Assembly: GCF_007483685.1 (NCBI RefSeq) | Contig: NZ_VMKN01000001.1 | Span: 434,001-498,000 of the forward strand | DNA length: 64,000 bases | Source: Litoribacter populi | GTDB lineage: Bacteria; Bacteroidota; Bacteroidia; Cytophagales; Cyclobacteriaceae | Direction of reading: 5' to 3' | Shown: positions 49,844 through 57,229 of the stretch, piece after piece | Layout of the letters: each line of letters begins with the position of its first letter | Position numbering within the stretch: the first letter of the stretch is position 1 | The notes under the pieces: generated by a model | Seen by the model: only the letters and a program-made list of their open reading frames with translations | Database searches by the model: none | What the model was told of the DNA's origin: nothing | Made by a program: the position numbers and the translations under genes

Positions 49844-50873
49844 TAGTCTAATTATTAAAAAACTAGCAGTCCATCAGGTTGGTAATAAAATACTTGATGA
49901 AGGTATTCAATTTTCTATTAAATTAGCAGATTTAGAAGATGAGGATTTACTAAATGTTATTAAACGGTATTTTCTTTCATCTTTTTCGGGAAATGAAATG
50001 TATAATTTTTATAACTCGGTGGGATTAGAACAAAATGAAATATACACAATTGCTAACAAAATTTTTGCAGAAAATGATGTATTTTTCGATCAAACAAAAT
50101 TAATATCAAAACATCTGTATGAAAATAGTAATCATCCAAAAATAAAGAATGGGGAATTGTTTATTGGTTATTTTGTAGATGTAGTTTATGAAGATAAATT
50201 AATAAATGCTATTGGAATATTCAAATCAGAAACAAAGGAAAATTACATTAAATCCAACGTCAAAAGTAAAACTGATATTATCTCTTATGATGAAGGATCT
50301 AATGTGAATAAATTGAATAAAGGTTGTATTATTTTAAATTTGGATAAAGAATTAGGTTATAAGGTATGCATTATTGACAATTTAGGAAGGAGCCATGAAA
50401 CTGTTTATTGGAAAGAGAACTTTTTATCTGTCAAGCCATTAAACAATGATTATCATCAAACCAACCATTTTTTAGGAATAGCAAAACAGTTTGTTACAAA
50501 GCAATTGGATGATTTTTTGGAAGTGAGTAAAACGGATAAAATTGATTTTCTAAACCGTTCTGTTGATTATTTTAAAAAGAACGACGCTTTTGACAAACAA
50601 GAATTTGAAAAACAGGTTTTTGGAGATGGTAACGTAATGGAATCATTCCGAAAGTTTGACCAAACTTATAGACAGGAAAATGAATTTCAACTTTCTGATA
50701 ATTTTGGTATATCGGAACAAGCAGTAAAAAAACAAGCTAGAATATTTAAAAGCGTTCTTAAACTCGACAAAAACTTTCATATCTATATTCACGGAAATAA
50801 AGAACTAATAGAACGAGGAATAGACGAAAAAGGGCGAAAATATTATAAAATTTATTACGAAAATGAATCTTAA
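49830..50873 (+). CDS. NdpA/YejK-type (NA37) nucleoid-associated protein
   Basis: A 347-residue protein resembling the 37-kDa nucleoid-associated family (YejK in E. coli, about 335 residues). The N-terminal IIKKLAVHQVGNKILDEGIQ, the helix DEDLLNVIKRYFLSSF, the block NGELFIGYFVDVVYEDK followed by INAIGIFKSE, and the central KGCIILNLDKE are in family order. The start lies inside the nuclease-like gene (14-bp overlap), so the two are made together. In a defence island it could deliver the nuclease to nucleoid or phage DNA, or distinguish the two. That coupling is inference; the family call is fairly firm. Confidence 0.72.
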   Translation: MIQFDSLIIKKLAVHQVGNKILDEGIQFSIKLADLEDEDLLNVIKRYFLSSFSGNEMYNFYNSVGLEQNEIYTIANKIFAENDVFFDQTKLISKHLYENSNHPKIKNGELFIGYFVDVVYEDKLINAIGIFKSETKENYIKSNVKSKTDIISYDEGSNVNKLNKGCIILNLDKELGYKVCIIDNLGRSHETVYWKENFLSVKPLNNDYHQTNHFLGIAKQFVTKQLDDFLEVSKTDKIDFLNRSVDYFKKNDAFDKQEFEKQVFGDGNVMESFRKFDQTYRQENEFQLSDNFGISEQAVKKQARIFKSVLKLDKNFHIYIHGNKELIERGIDEKGRKYYKIYYENES

Positions 50874-51260
50874 CACAACCTTTCACAGCCAGATACAATG
50901 CCAATTCTCCTCAATTAACAATAAATCTTGAGCTTGGCAAAGATTGCTTTGCCCAACTGAAGGACCAAAACAAACAACAAATAAGCGGATGATATAGGAA
51001 ACCTAACATATCAACTCTATGAATTGCAAGCAGGGGATTCGTGTATCGTAGGATGTGAAAGTGGTAAATTTAAAGTTCAGTTCTTCGTAGTAGGGTCAAA
51101 GGGGGCGCTGAATAATTTACCTTAAGAGCGGGTGTGTATCAAATCACCTTATATTTTGTAAGAACCTTTGATGTACTGGTCGGCTAAGGCTTGGGGAAGC
51201 TTGTTGATATTCCTTTGCATAACACGATTGTAGGTAAATTCAAAAGACACACTATTCAAA
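50874..51260. other. Intergenic, 387 bp, between the nuclease/NA37 pair and Septu
   Basis: No intact gene. On the minus strand, positions about 51250-51150 read FTYNRVMQRNINKLPQALA then DQYIKGSYKI before a stop, a protein-like trace too short to identify. It may be a remnant of a lost island gene. The ptuA promoter should lie in the last 100 bases. Confidence 0.4.
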
Positions 51261-52790
51261 ATGAAATTTTACTTAAGAGACACTGAAGGATTCAATCAAG
51301 CAGAAAAATTAGACATCATTATTTTAGTTCCATCAGCATGGGATGATTGGTTTAGATATTCTACTTTGTATAATCTATATTATTACGATAATAATGGAGA
51401 TGTTATGCATTTAGGTTCGGTTAAAATTGGACAAAAGGATATGGCAAATGACCAAAGAAGACCAAATCTTCCTGATTTTTTTGAAACATTAAACGACATA
51501 TTTTTTTCATTAGGACAGGACGTAAGTTATTATGAAAAACTCAGTACAATTGGGGTTGACTTTAGGGATACTGTTTTAAATGCCTTAAATGATATAGCTT
51601 TAAAAGAAGAGACCTACAAAGAGGCATTAAAAGAAAATGTCACTAAGATTTCTTTACTTCGTTCGGTTAGCCAAGTCTCAGTTGAGGGACAATTTAAACG
51701 TTTAGCAGTTGGCGACTCACAACTCACTCCTTATAATTTTACTTTTCATCTTCCCAAACATTATAAAAGTCAAGGAGGCGATATAAAACTTGATTTTAAT
51801 GTTCAACCTAAATCTAATCCCCCCACCAATATTAATGTTATAATCGGTCGAAATGGTGTAGGTAAAACCCATTTATTTAATAGTATGATTTCATCACTTT
51901 TAAATGGTAATCAGAAAGGAATCAAAAACGGGTTTTTCACGAATTCACAAGAAGAAACAAAAAATCCATTTGCTAACTTAATTTCAGTATCCTTTAGTGC
52001 ATTTGATGAAACTAATCCAATGGAAGAGAAAAGGGACAAAACAAAATATATGAACTTTTCATATATTGGACTTAAACGAATAGAGAAGAATAAAGCAAGA
52101 TTACCACCGAAAAGTCCAATTGTTTTGAAAAATGAATTCGTAAAAAGTGTGGAGGTATGTAAACATCAAGGAAAAAGAAGTAAATGGGTTAAAGCCTTAG
52201 AAATGTTAGAGTCAGACCCTATATTTAAGGAAGCTGAGGTTTCTCAAATTGCTAAAATAAACATAGAAGATGAGTTCAAACAAATAGCCTCTTCGATTTT
52301 TAACAATCTCAGTTCAGGGCATAAAATTGTATTGTTAACTATAACAAGATTAGTAGAAACAATTGAAGAAAAAAGTCTAGTACTGTTAGACGAGCCCGAA
52401 GCATACTTGCATCCACCTTTACTTTCTGCATTTGTTCGTGCTTTATCTGAAATATTAATTAAAAGAAATGCAGTTGCAATTATTGGAACTCATTCTCCCG
52501 TTGTTTTACAAGAAGTTCCAGCAAGCTGTGTTTGGAAGTTAAGAAGACACGGTGCAACAGCAATTGCAGAGCGACTTGAAATTGAGTCATTTGGAGAAAA
52601 TATTGGACAGCTAACTCAAGAAGTATTTGGGTTAGAAGTAACGGATTCGGGTTTTCATAATATTTTAAAACAAATAGCCCACGATTCCGACAGCTACGAA
52701 TCAGGTATAAAAAAGCTTGATAAGCAACTTGGTCAAGAAGGAAAAGCCATTTTAAGAACACTAATTAAATATAATGAGAAAAATAGCTAA
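51261..52790 (+). CDS. ptuA: Septu-like ATPase PtuA
   Basis: A 509-residue SMC/ABC-type ATPase. Walker A is GRNGVGKT (196-203), the signature LSSGHKIVLL (about 350-359), Walker B LVLLDEPEAYLHPP (about 373-386) and the H-loop IIGTHSPVVLQE near residue 408. A 190-residue N-terminal region of unknown fold precedes the ATPase. An HNH nuclease gene overlaps its end by 17 bp, which is the PtuA/PtuB pairing of Septu. Retron-associated PtuAB pairs also exist, but no reverse transcriptase is seen here. PtuA would gate the nuclease by nucleotide binding. The exact Septu subtype is not determined. Confidence 0.75.
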   Translation: MKFYLRDTEGFNQAEKLDIIILVPSAWDDWFRYSTLYNLYYYDNNGDVMHLGSVKIGQKDMANDQRRPNLPDFFETLNDIFFSLGQDVSYYEKLSTIGVDFRDTVLNALNDIALKEETYKEALKENVTKISLLRSVSQVSVEGQFKRLAVGDSQLTPYNFTFHLPKHYKSQGGDIKLDFNVQPKSNPPTNINVIIGRNGVGKTHLFNSMISSLLNGNQKGIKNGFFTNSQEETKNPFANLISVSFSAFDETNPMEEKRDKTKYMNFSYIGLKRIEKNKARLPPKSPIVLKNEFVKSVEVCKHQGKRSKWVKALEMLESDPIFKEAEVSQIAKINIEDEFKQIASSIFNNLSSGHKIVLLTITRLVETIEEKSLVLLDEPEAYLHPPLLSAFVRALSEILIKRNAVAIIGTHSPVVLQEVPASCVWKLRRHGATAIAERLEIESFGENIGQLTQEVFGLEVTDSGFHNILKQIAHDSDSYESGIKKLDKQLGQEGKAILRTLIKYNEKNS

Positions 52791-53613
52791 GCCCTCAATA
52801 AAAGTAAGTGCCGTTATTGATGATTGCATTGATAATATGACTGATATTGTATTAAAATCTGAAATTCAAAAATCAATTGGAGTTTTTACTACAGCAGAAT
52901 TTGAATTGGAAAATAAAATTTTAATAAATGAGTTGTATAAAATACAAATGAAAGAAGAAATTAGTACTTCTTTAAATATTGATGAATTAAAAAAACTATA
53001 CACAAATAGACTAGTCAATAAACAAAATAAGGGCAGGAAATACTATGACAGTATTTTTGTTTCTGCCCCAAATGGTAAATGTCCTTTATGCTCTCAGAGA
53101 ATTGTTAGAGCGCTTGATCATTATCTTCCCAAGTCAAAGTATCCTATTTATTCGATTACTCCTATTAACCTTGTACCAGCTTGCACAGATTGTAATAAAG
53201 ATAAACTTGTGGAAGTTCCAACTAAAGGAGAAGAAGAAACCTTGCATCCTTATTTTGATGATGTAGAAGGGGGCAGTTGGTTAAAAATGGAAATATTACA
53301 TTGTAAGCCATTTGTAATCGAGTATTTTGTTTCACCACCCAATGATTGGGATGAGTTATTAAAAAAGCGGATTAAATTTCATTTTAAAGTTTACAACTTA
53401 AATGAATTATATTCCATACACGCTCAAGAAGAATTTGAAAACATAAGGAATCAATTGACGGAATTACACACCAGTTTAGGAAATGTAGTTCTTAAAAATC
53501 ATTTATTAGACAGCTACTACACAAGAGAGAAGGTAAATAAAAATTCTTGGCAGACAGCATTTTATTATGCTTTAACAAATGACTTAAACTTTACAAATGG
53601 GGGCTTCAAATAA
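52774..53613 (+). CDS. ptuB: Septu-like HNH nuclease PtuB
   Basis: A 279-residue HNH endonuclease. The zinc-finger type HNH core reads GKCPLCSQRIVRALDHYLPK (about 101-120), then NLVPACTDCNKDK. Cys103/Cys106 and Cys137/Cys140 would bind zinc, with Asp115-His116 and Asn132 and the final Asn-Lys at the catalytic positions. The start overlaps ptuA by 17 bp. In Septu, PtuB is the nuclease released or activated when phage depletes the nucleotide bound by PtuA. The core is intact; the N-terminal 90 residues are helical and probably bind PtuA. Confidence 0.78.
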   Translation: MRKIAKPSIKVSAVIDDCIDNMTDIVLKSEIQKSIGVFTTAEFELENKILINELYKIQMKEEISTSLNIDELKKLYTNRLVNKQNKGRKYYDSIFVSAPNGKCPLCSQRIVRALDHYLPKSKYPIYSITPINLVPACTDCNKDKLVEVPTKGEEETLHPYFDDVEGGSWLKMEILHCKPFVIEYFVSPPNDWDELLKKRIKFHFKVYNLNELYSIHAQEEFENIRNQLTELHTSLGNVVLKNHLLDSYYTREKVNKNSWQTAFYYALTNDLNFTNGGFK

Positions 53614-53950
53614 AAAACTGCCTACAACAGCCGGTGGCGGTCCTTGCCCTTACAAGTTGCTAGAAATTAATTTTGAATTCCGATAAAGAAAAAATGAAAG
53701 TTTATTAAAGCAGGACTTAATTGAATTTTCGTTCCGTTGGATCATGAAGGTTGGGGGCGGCCTACTTGTGCATTTTTTCACCTACTCTTCCGTCCCAATC
53801 ATTTAACTATCATTTTCCCTTCTATTCCAGACTCCCTATAGGCAAATTTTCAAACTGGAGTGATAATACGACGAATTGATGCATTTTCATGTGCTCCCCA
53901 AATGAGCTGATAATGTTCAACTAAACTACTTTTGGAAGTTTTTTCTTTTT
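53614..53950. other. Intergenic, 337 bp, at the right edge of the defence island
   Basis: No gene, terminator or repeat is confidently seen between ptuB and the convergent lipoprotein gene. The first bases contain a CCTACAACAGCCGG segment, weakly recalling recombination-site-like tails found after accessory genes in this phylum, but no pair of such sites could be established. Confidence 0.4.
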
Positions 53951-54559
53951 TTAGCCTTGCCTAAACTGATACTGCACCCTCATCCCCAAGCTGCCATCGT
54001 CCAAATATATCGTATGATGTCTTTCTCCTTTAAACCAGATGTGCTCAAATGAATATTCCTCTCTGATATACCGCTGTTCTAAAAAATCAATGACTTTTTC
54101 TCTGGAAGTAAAATTGGATCTTAAAAACACTACAGCAGTTACTAATGACCCTTTGTCAAACGTGTAAAGAATAGAGCGGACATGATCATTTTCTCCCCTA
54201 TACACCAATTGATTCTCACCTTCTGATGATAGGGTGCGGGTTTCATTCCGTTTAATTACATCTTTTGTGCTGTTAAATTTAACTGATGGCTCCTGAAAGA
54301 GAAAATTGGTCGGATGAACAGTTACCAGGCATTCAGGAATATTAGTATAATCCATTGAACTTGCACTCACTACAGTGGTCCCCGCCCTGATGCCTATTAG
54401 TAATCCTGAATTATTTACTTCCACTATGCTTTCGTCTTTTGATTTCCAAAGAACTTGTGATGGAAGTGATAAACTTTCAAAAGGAGGAAATAGTCTTTCC
54501 TCTAAACACCCAGAAAATAAGAAGATTGAAAGTCCGGGTAAGACGCTGAACCGATTCAT
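53951..54559 (-). CDS. Lipoprotein with a bacterial Ig-like (BIG2) domain
   Basis: A 202-residue lipoprotein read from the ATG at 54559, which places a standard signal and lipobox (LFSGC) at the N-terminus; the longer frame from 54619 would bury it. Residues ~35-80 (WKSKDESIVEVNNSGLLIGI then RAGTTVVSASS) have the pattern of BIG2-type Ig-like domains. The C-terminal 100 residues are unrecognised. It stands alone on the minus strand, convergent with the Septu genes. Probably a cell-surface or periplasmic protein; no further role is visible. Confidence 0.7.
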   Translation of the reverse strand: MNRFSVLPGLSIFLFSGCLEERLFPPFESLSLPSQVLWKSKDESIVEVNNSGLLIGIRAGTTVVSASSMDYTNIPECLVTVHPTNFLFQEPSVKFNSTKDVIKRNETRTLSSEGENQLVYRGENDHVRSILYTFDKGSLVTAVVFLRSNFTSREKVIDFLEQRYIREEYSFEHIWFKGERHHTIYLDDGSLGMRVQYQFRQG

Positions 54560-54796
54560 AGTGAGCTGTTTAAAAAAGTCATTTAATTTAATCACTTTGA
54601 AAATAAAAACAAATATCAATTCTTTATTTTTTCTACCTTCGGATTGACTTCCTCATTTATTCAGGAGTAAAACAATCAGTCATTGATAAAACCGAATAGT
54701 CCCCAACTCTTAAGGAAGCGGTGTGCGGTGGTGAAAAGGTCTCTTTACGGTTATTTGGTCAATTTTCTTTATTATTGTACCTATAAATAGAAGGAT

Positions 54797-55651
54797 ATGA
54801 ATGTAAAACATCTCCCAGGTTCCAAGCAGGATGAAATTGCCCAAATACTTCAAATCATTCAAGAAGAAGCCGACCCAGTCAAAGTTATTTTGTTTGGAAG
54901 CCATGCTACGGGAAAATGGGTTGATTCTTCACTCGAAGAAGATGGGGTTACCTTAAGTTATTTAAGCGATTATGACTTTTTGGTTGTGACTAGGGATAAT
55001 TCCACTAAAGAGCATCAAATTATTAGTCATATTGAAAATAGGTGTAACCAAGAGTTCGAAGGGATTGTTAGTATCATTGTTCATAGCATAGATTACATCA
55101 ATACCGGTCTATCCTATGGCCAGTTTTTCTTTACCAGAATAATCCATGAAGGGATAACTTTATTTGATTCTGAAGAATATGAATTTATCAAACCTAAGGC
55201 CTTAACAAAAGAGCAGTTGAAGGAAAGGGCTCAAGATTATTTTGATATATGGTTCCCTATGGGGGAAGAGTTTTTAATTGATGCAAATAATGCCTTTGAA
55301 AGGAGAAGCTTTAGAAAAGCTGTATTTGAATTACATCAAGCGGCTGAAAATTTCTATGGGACTGTTTTACTTGTTTTTTCTGGATATAAACCAACTGTTC
55401 ACAACCTTCAAAAATTGAGAAACTATTCCAAACATCTCAATGAGGAGCTTTATAAACTCTTTTTAACACCCTCTGAAGATGATTATGAAGCCAATCTTTT
55501 TAATCTTTTAAGAAGGGGGTACATTGAGGCGAGGTATAAAAAGAATTTTGAGATTACCGAAAGAGAATGTTCAGATCTTGTGGAAAAGGTGAAGGAAATG
55601 AAAAGGATTGTACATGCAATTTGTTTGAGAAAAATTGAATCAATCATTTAA
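54797..55651 (+). CDS. Fused MNT nucleotidyltransferase-HEPN domain protein
   Basis: A 284-residue protein with two domains usually encoded as separate toxin-antitoxin partners. The N-terminal minimal nucleotidyltransferase has VILFGSHATGKW (Gly34-Ser35) and SDYDFLVV (Asp58, Asp60). The C-terminal HEPN domain has FRKAVFELHQAAENFYG, a THNL-like VHNLQKLRNY and RRGYIEARYKKNF. In MNT-HEPN modules the transferase AMPylates and silences the HEPN ribonuclease. Here both are on one chain, with about 130 residues between the NTase motif and HEPN. The 3' end overlaps a convergent XRE regulator by 12 bp. A toxin, defence or drug-nucleotidyltransferase-like role are all possible. Confidence 0.75.
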   Translation: MNVKHLPGSKQDEIAQILQIIQEEADPVKVILFGSHATGKWVDSSLEEDGVTLSYLSDYDFLVVTRDNSTKEHQIISHIENRCNQEFEGIVSIIVHSIDYINTGLSYGQFFFTRIIHEGITLFDSEEYEFIKPKALTKEQLKERAQDYFDIWFPMGEEFLIDANNAFERRSFRKAVFELHQAAENFYGTVLLVFSGYKPTVHNLQKLRNYSKHLNEELYKLFLTPSEDDYEANLFNLLRRGYIEARYKKNFEITERECSDLVEKVKEMKRIVHAICLRKIESII

Positions 55652-55867
55652 TGGATAGATTTCTTCAATTTTTATCTCTAGAGCTTTGCTTAGGATATAT
55701 GCATAATAAGCAGATGGGTTGACATGACCATTTTCCAACCTACTGATGTCTTGATAATCCTTATTTACTAAAGCGCCTAATTGAGCTTGGGTAAGCTTTT
55801 TATTTAAGCGTATTCTTTTCAAATTCGAGCCAAATCTCTTTCTAAAGTCTTCTATTTCCATATCCAT
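55640..55867 (-). CDS. XRE-family helix-turn-helix regulator
   Basis: A 75-residue single-domain Cro/C1-type DNA-binding protein (FGSNLKRIRLNKKLTQAQLG, then NKDYQDISRLENGHVNPS). Start Met1 or Met3. It is convergent with and overlaps the MNT-HEPN gene by 12 bp, so each could dampen the other by antisense transcription. An 8-bp inverted repeat sits 33 bp upstream of its start and is a likely autoregulatory operator. Confidence 0.88.
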   Translation of the reverse strand: MDMEIEDFRKRFGSNLKRIRLNKKLTQAQLGALVNKDYQDISRLENGHVNPSAYYAYILSKALEIKIEEIYPLND

Positions 55868-55899
55868 TAATGGAAATTGCAGAAATCATGAAAATTTTT

Positions 55900-55919
55900 A
55901 CTAAACATATTTGTTTAGT
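55900..55919 (-). promoter_or_regulatory. Probable operator of the XRE regulator
   Basis: Perfect inverted repeat ACTAAACA-TATT-TGTTTAGT, 33 bp upstream of the XRE start codon. Size and symmetry fit a dimeric helix-turn-helix repressor binding site. Role inferred from position. Confidence 0.5.
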
Positions 55920-55961
55920 GGTGAGCTCTTATTATATTTGCTTTATAACATCCTCAATGTT

Positions 55962-56065
55962 AGGTCTGAGAAGCCAAAACAGTAAAGGATGAAATGGATA
56001 TTTAAGATATTATGTAGTGGAAGCACGGCCTCTTCAATTTTTGGCTCTGGTGACTTCTCAGACCT
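55962..56065. repeat. 12-bp inverted repeat flanking about 80 bp
   Basis: AGGTCTGAGAAG at 55962-55973 is matched by its exact complement at 56054-56065. A small non-autonomous element or a long-range hairpin is possible. The open frame of 101 codons overlapping it looks accidental. Confidence 0.5.
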
Positions 56066-56365
56066 CAGCAATGAGTTCAAGAGGTCTGTGCTTTTCACTG
56101 CATATCCTTTCTTACTTACAAATGCTTTAGATACTTCATTATTTTCAATTTTCTATCTGCGCTACGGACTATGGGGATACTCCGTATGCTGCTGCCTCCT
56201 ATCTCCCTCTGACCTCGTTCAGAGACCAATTCCAATAAAAGTTAATATTACAATTAAGCAATTACAGAGAAATCTGATTAAGTCGCCGGATTGAGCGAAG
56301 CGGAGCTTCGCGTTGCTTCGCTGTTTAAGGGTTAAATGGCTTCGCCGTTTATAGGATCCGTATGG

Positions 56366-56399
56366 ACATCCCCCTAGCCCCCTTTAAAGGGGGAATTGG
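56366..56399. repeat. REP-like hairpin repeat, copy 1
   Basis: The unit ACATCCCCCTAGCCCC followed by CTTTAAAGGGGGAATTGG can fold CCCCCTTT/AAAGGGGG. Near-identical copies occur at 56568-56601 and 56951-56983. Confidence 0.75.
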
Positions 56400-56567
56400 T
56401 CGCGGTGAATTCTTAACATTTGATCTTATGAAAAAAAGGATGTGTCAATTCTACGGGGAAGAGGTATGTCCGATGGCTTCGCAAACTTCGCCGGTTATTG
56501 GCTTCGCCGATTATGGATTACATGGCTTCGCCGTTTAGGGGATGGATTATAATGGAATTCTCGTTAC

Positions 56568-56601
56568 ACATCCCCCCAGCCCCCTTCAAAGGGGGAGTTG
56601 G
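56568..56601. repeat. REP-like hairpin repeat, copy 2
   Basis: The same 34-bp unit as at 56366, with a CTTCAAAG centre and AGTTGG end. It lies about 50 bp upstream of the small open frame at 56652. Confidence 0.75.
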
Positions 56602-56651
56602 ATATGATTAAACTTTAACCGTCCGCGCTAGCGGACAATAAACTTTAAACC

Positions 56652-56933
56652 ATGAAAAGTATAAAACAATTTCTTGACGGTGTGTTGTGGCTCCTGGTGG
56701 GGGATAGGGGGCTGGAGGTGGGGATGCTCAGCAAGTCGAAACCTAATTGCACATATGTACCTGACCCTAAGCCTAATCCGTTGAGCCGGGAGCAGCAGGA
56801 GGCGATATTGATGTGCAAGGCAATCGGAGTCATACTAAGAGAGGAGGGGGAGAAGAATAGGCTGAAGGTGGAAGTGAGGATTAGTCCCATGGCGGAGGAG
56901 CCACCTGACGGAAACAAATCCCTCTTAGAATAA
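56652..56933 (+). CDS. Small hypothetical protein
   Basis: A 93-residue open frame starting with an ordinary ATG (MKSIKQFLDGVLWLL). It is charged at the C-terminus and has no recognised domain, signal or membrane helix. It lies between two copies of the hairpin repeat, which lowers confidence. Its proline-rich middle (CTYVPDPKPNPLSREQQEAI) looks protein-like, but no homologous family comes to mind. It may be a real small protein or chance coding. Confidence 0.35.
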   Translation: MKSIKQFLDGVLWLLVGDRGLEVGMLSKSKPNCTYVPDPKPNPLSREQQEAILMCKAIGVILREEGEKNRLKVEVRISPMAEEPPDGNKSLLE

Positions 56934-56950
56934 AGGTGAAACTACGGGAT

Positions 56951-57057
56951 ACATCCCCCCAGCCCCCTTCAAAGGGGGAGTTGCCTTGGAGTCACATCCC
57001 CCTTTATCCCCTCAAGATTCGCTACGCTCTCGGGACAAGCTCTTCAAAGGGGGAATA
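56951..57057. repeat. REP-like hairpin repeat, copy 3 plus an expanded copy
   Basis: Copy 3 at 56951-56983 is followed at 56994-57057 by a variant whose two halves (ACATCCCCCTTTATCCCCTC and CTTCAAAGGGGGAAT) are separated by an inserted GATTCGCTACGCTCTCGGGA-like segment. Confidence 0.65.
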
Positions 57058-57229
57058 GCTCGCGACATTTGAACTTCCTTTTCTCTGCCTGGGTGGATTA
57101 TGTCTAACCTAGCTAAACTCGATATGCGATCCCGGGCGGGGGAGAGGGTAGTTTGTCACATGGGTGCTGGCCTGCTGGTCGGAATGCAGTAGGGGAATAC
57201 CAATTTAAAATTTATTAAAAAAAACAACA

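Larger units (their letters stand above)
56066..56651. other. Repeat-rich non-coding stretch
   Basis: About 590 bp without a convincing gene. It holds repeated GGCTTCGCCGTTTA-like motifs (about 56283-56350 and 56472-56540) and two copies of a hairpin repeat listed separately. Such dispersed motifs usually mark intergenic repeat families. Confidence 0.5.

Noticed and set aside
51261-53613. Septu-like pair as part of a retron
   Set aside because: No reverse transcriptase or msr/msd-like region was seen near the pair.
47630-53660. Integron-like attC tails after the three defence pairs
   Set aside because: The short post-stop sequences share only vague features such as CAAC and GTTG ends. No consistent core sites or foldable pairs could be aligned.
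43820-53910. Direct repeats bounding the defence island (CTCCAAATGAACTGA versus CTCCCCAAATGAGCTGA)
   Set aside because: Similarity is too short and imperfect to call attachment sites.
55989-56294. A 101-codon plus-strand frame
   Set aside because: It lies in repeat-rich sequence, overlaps an inverted repeat, and its composition (Cys/Leu/Ser runs) is not protein-like.
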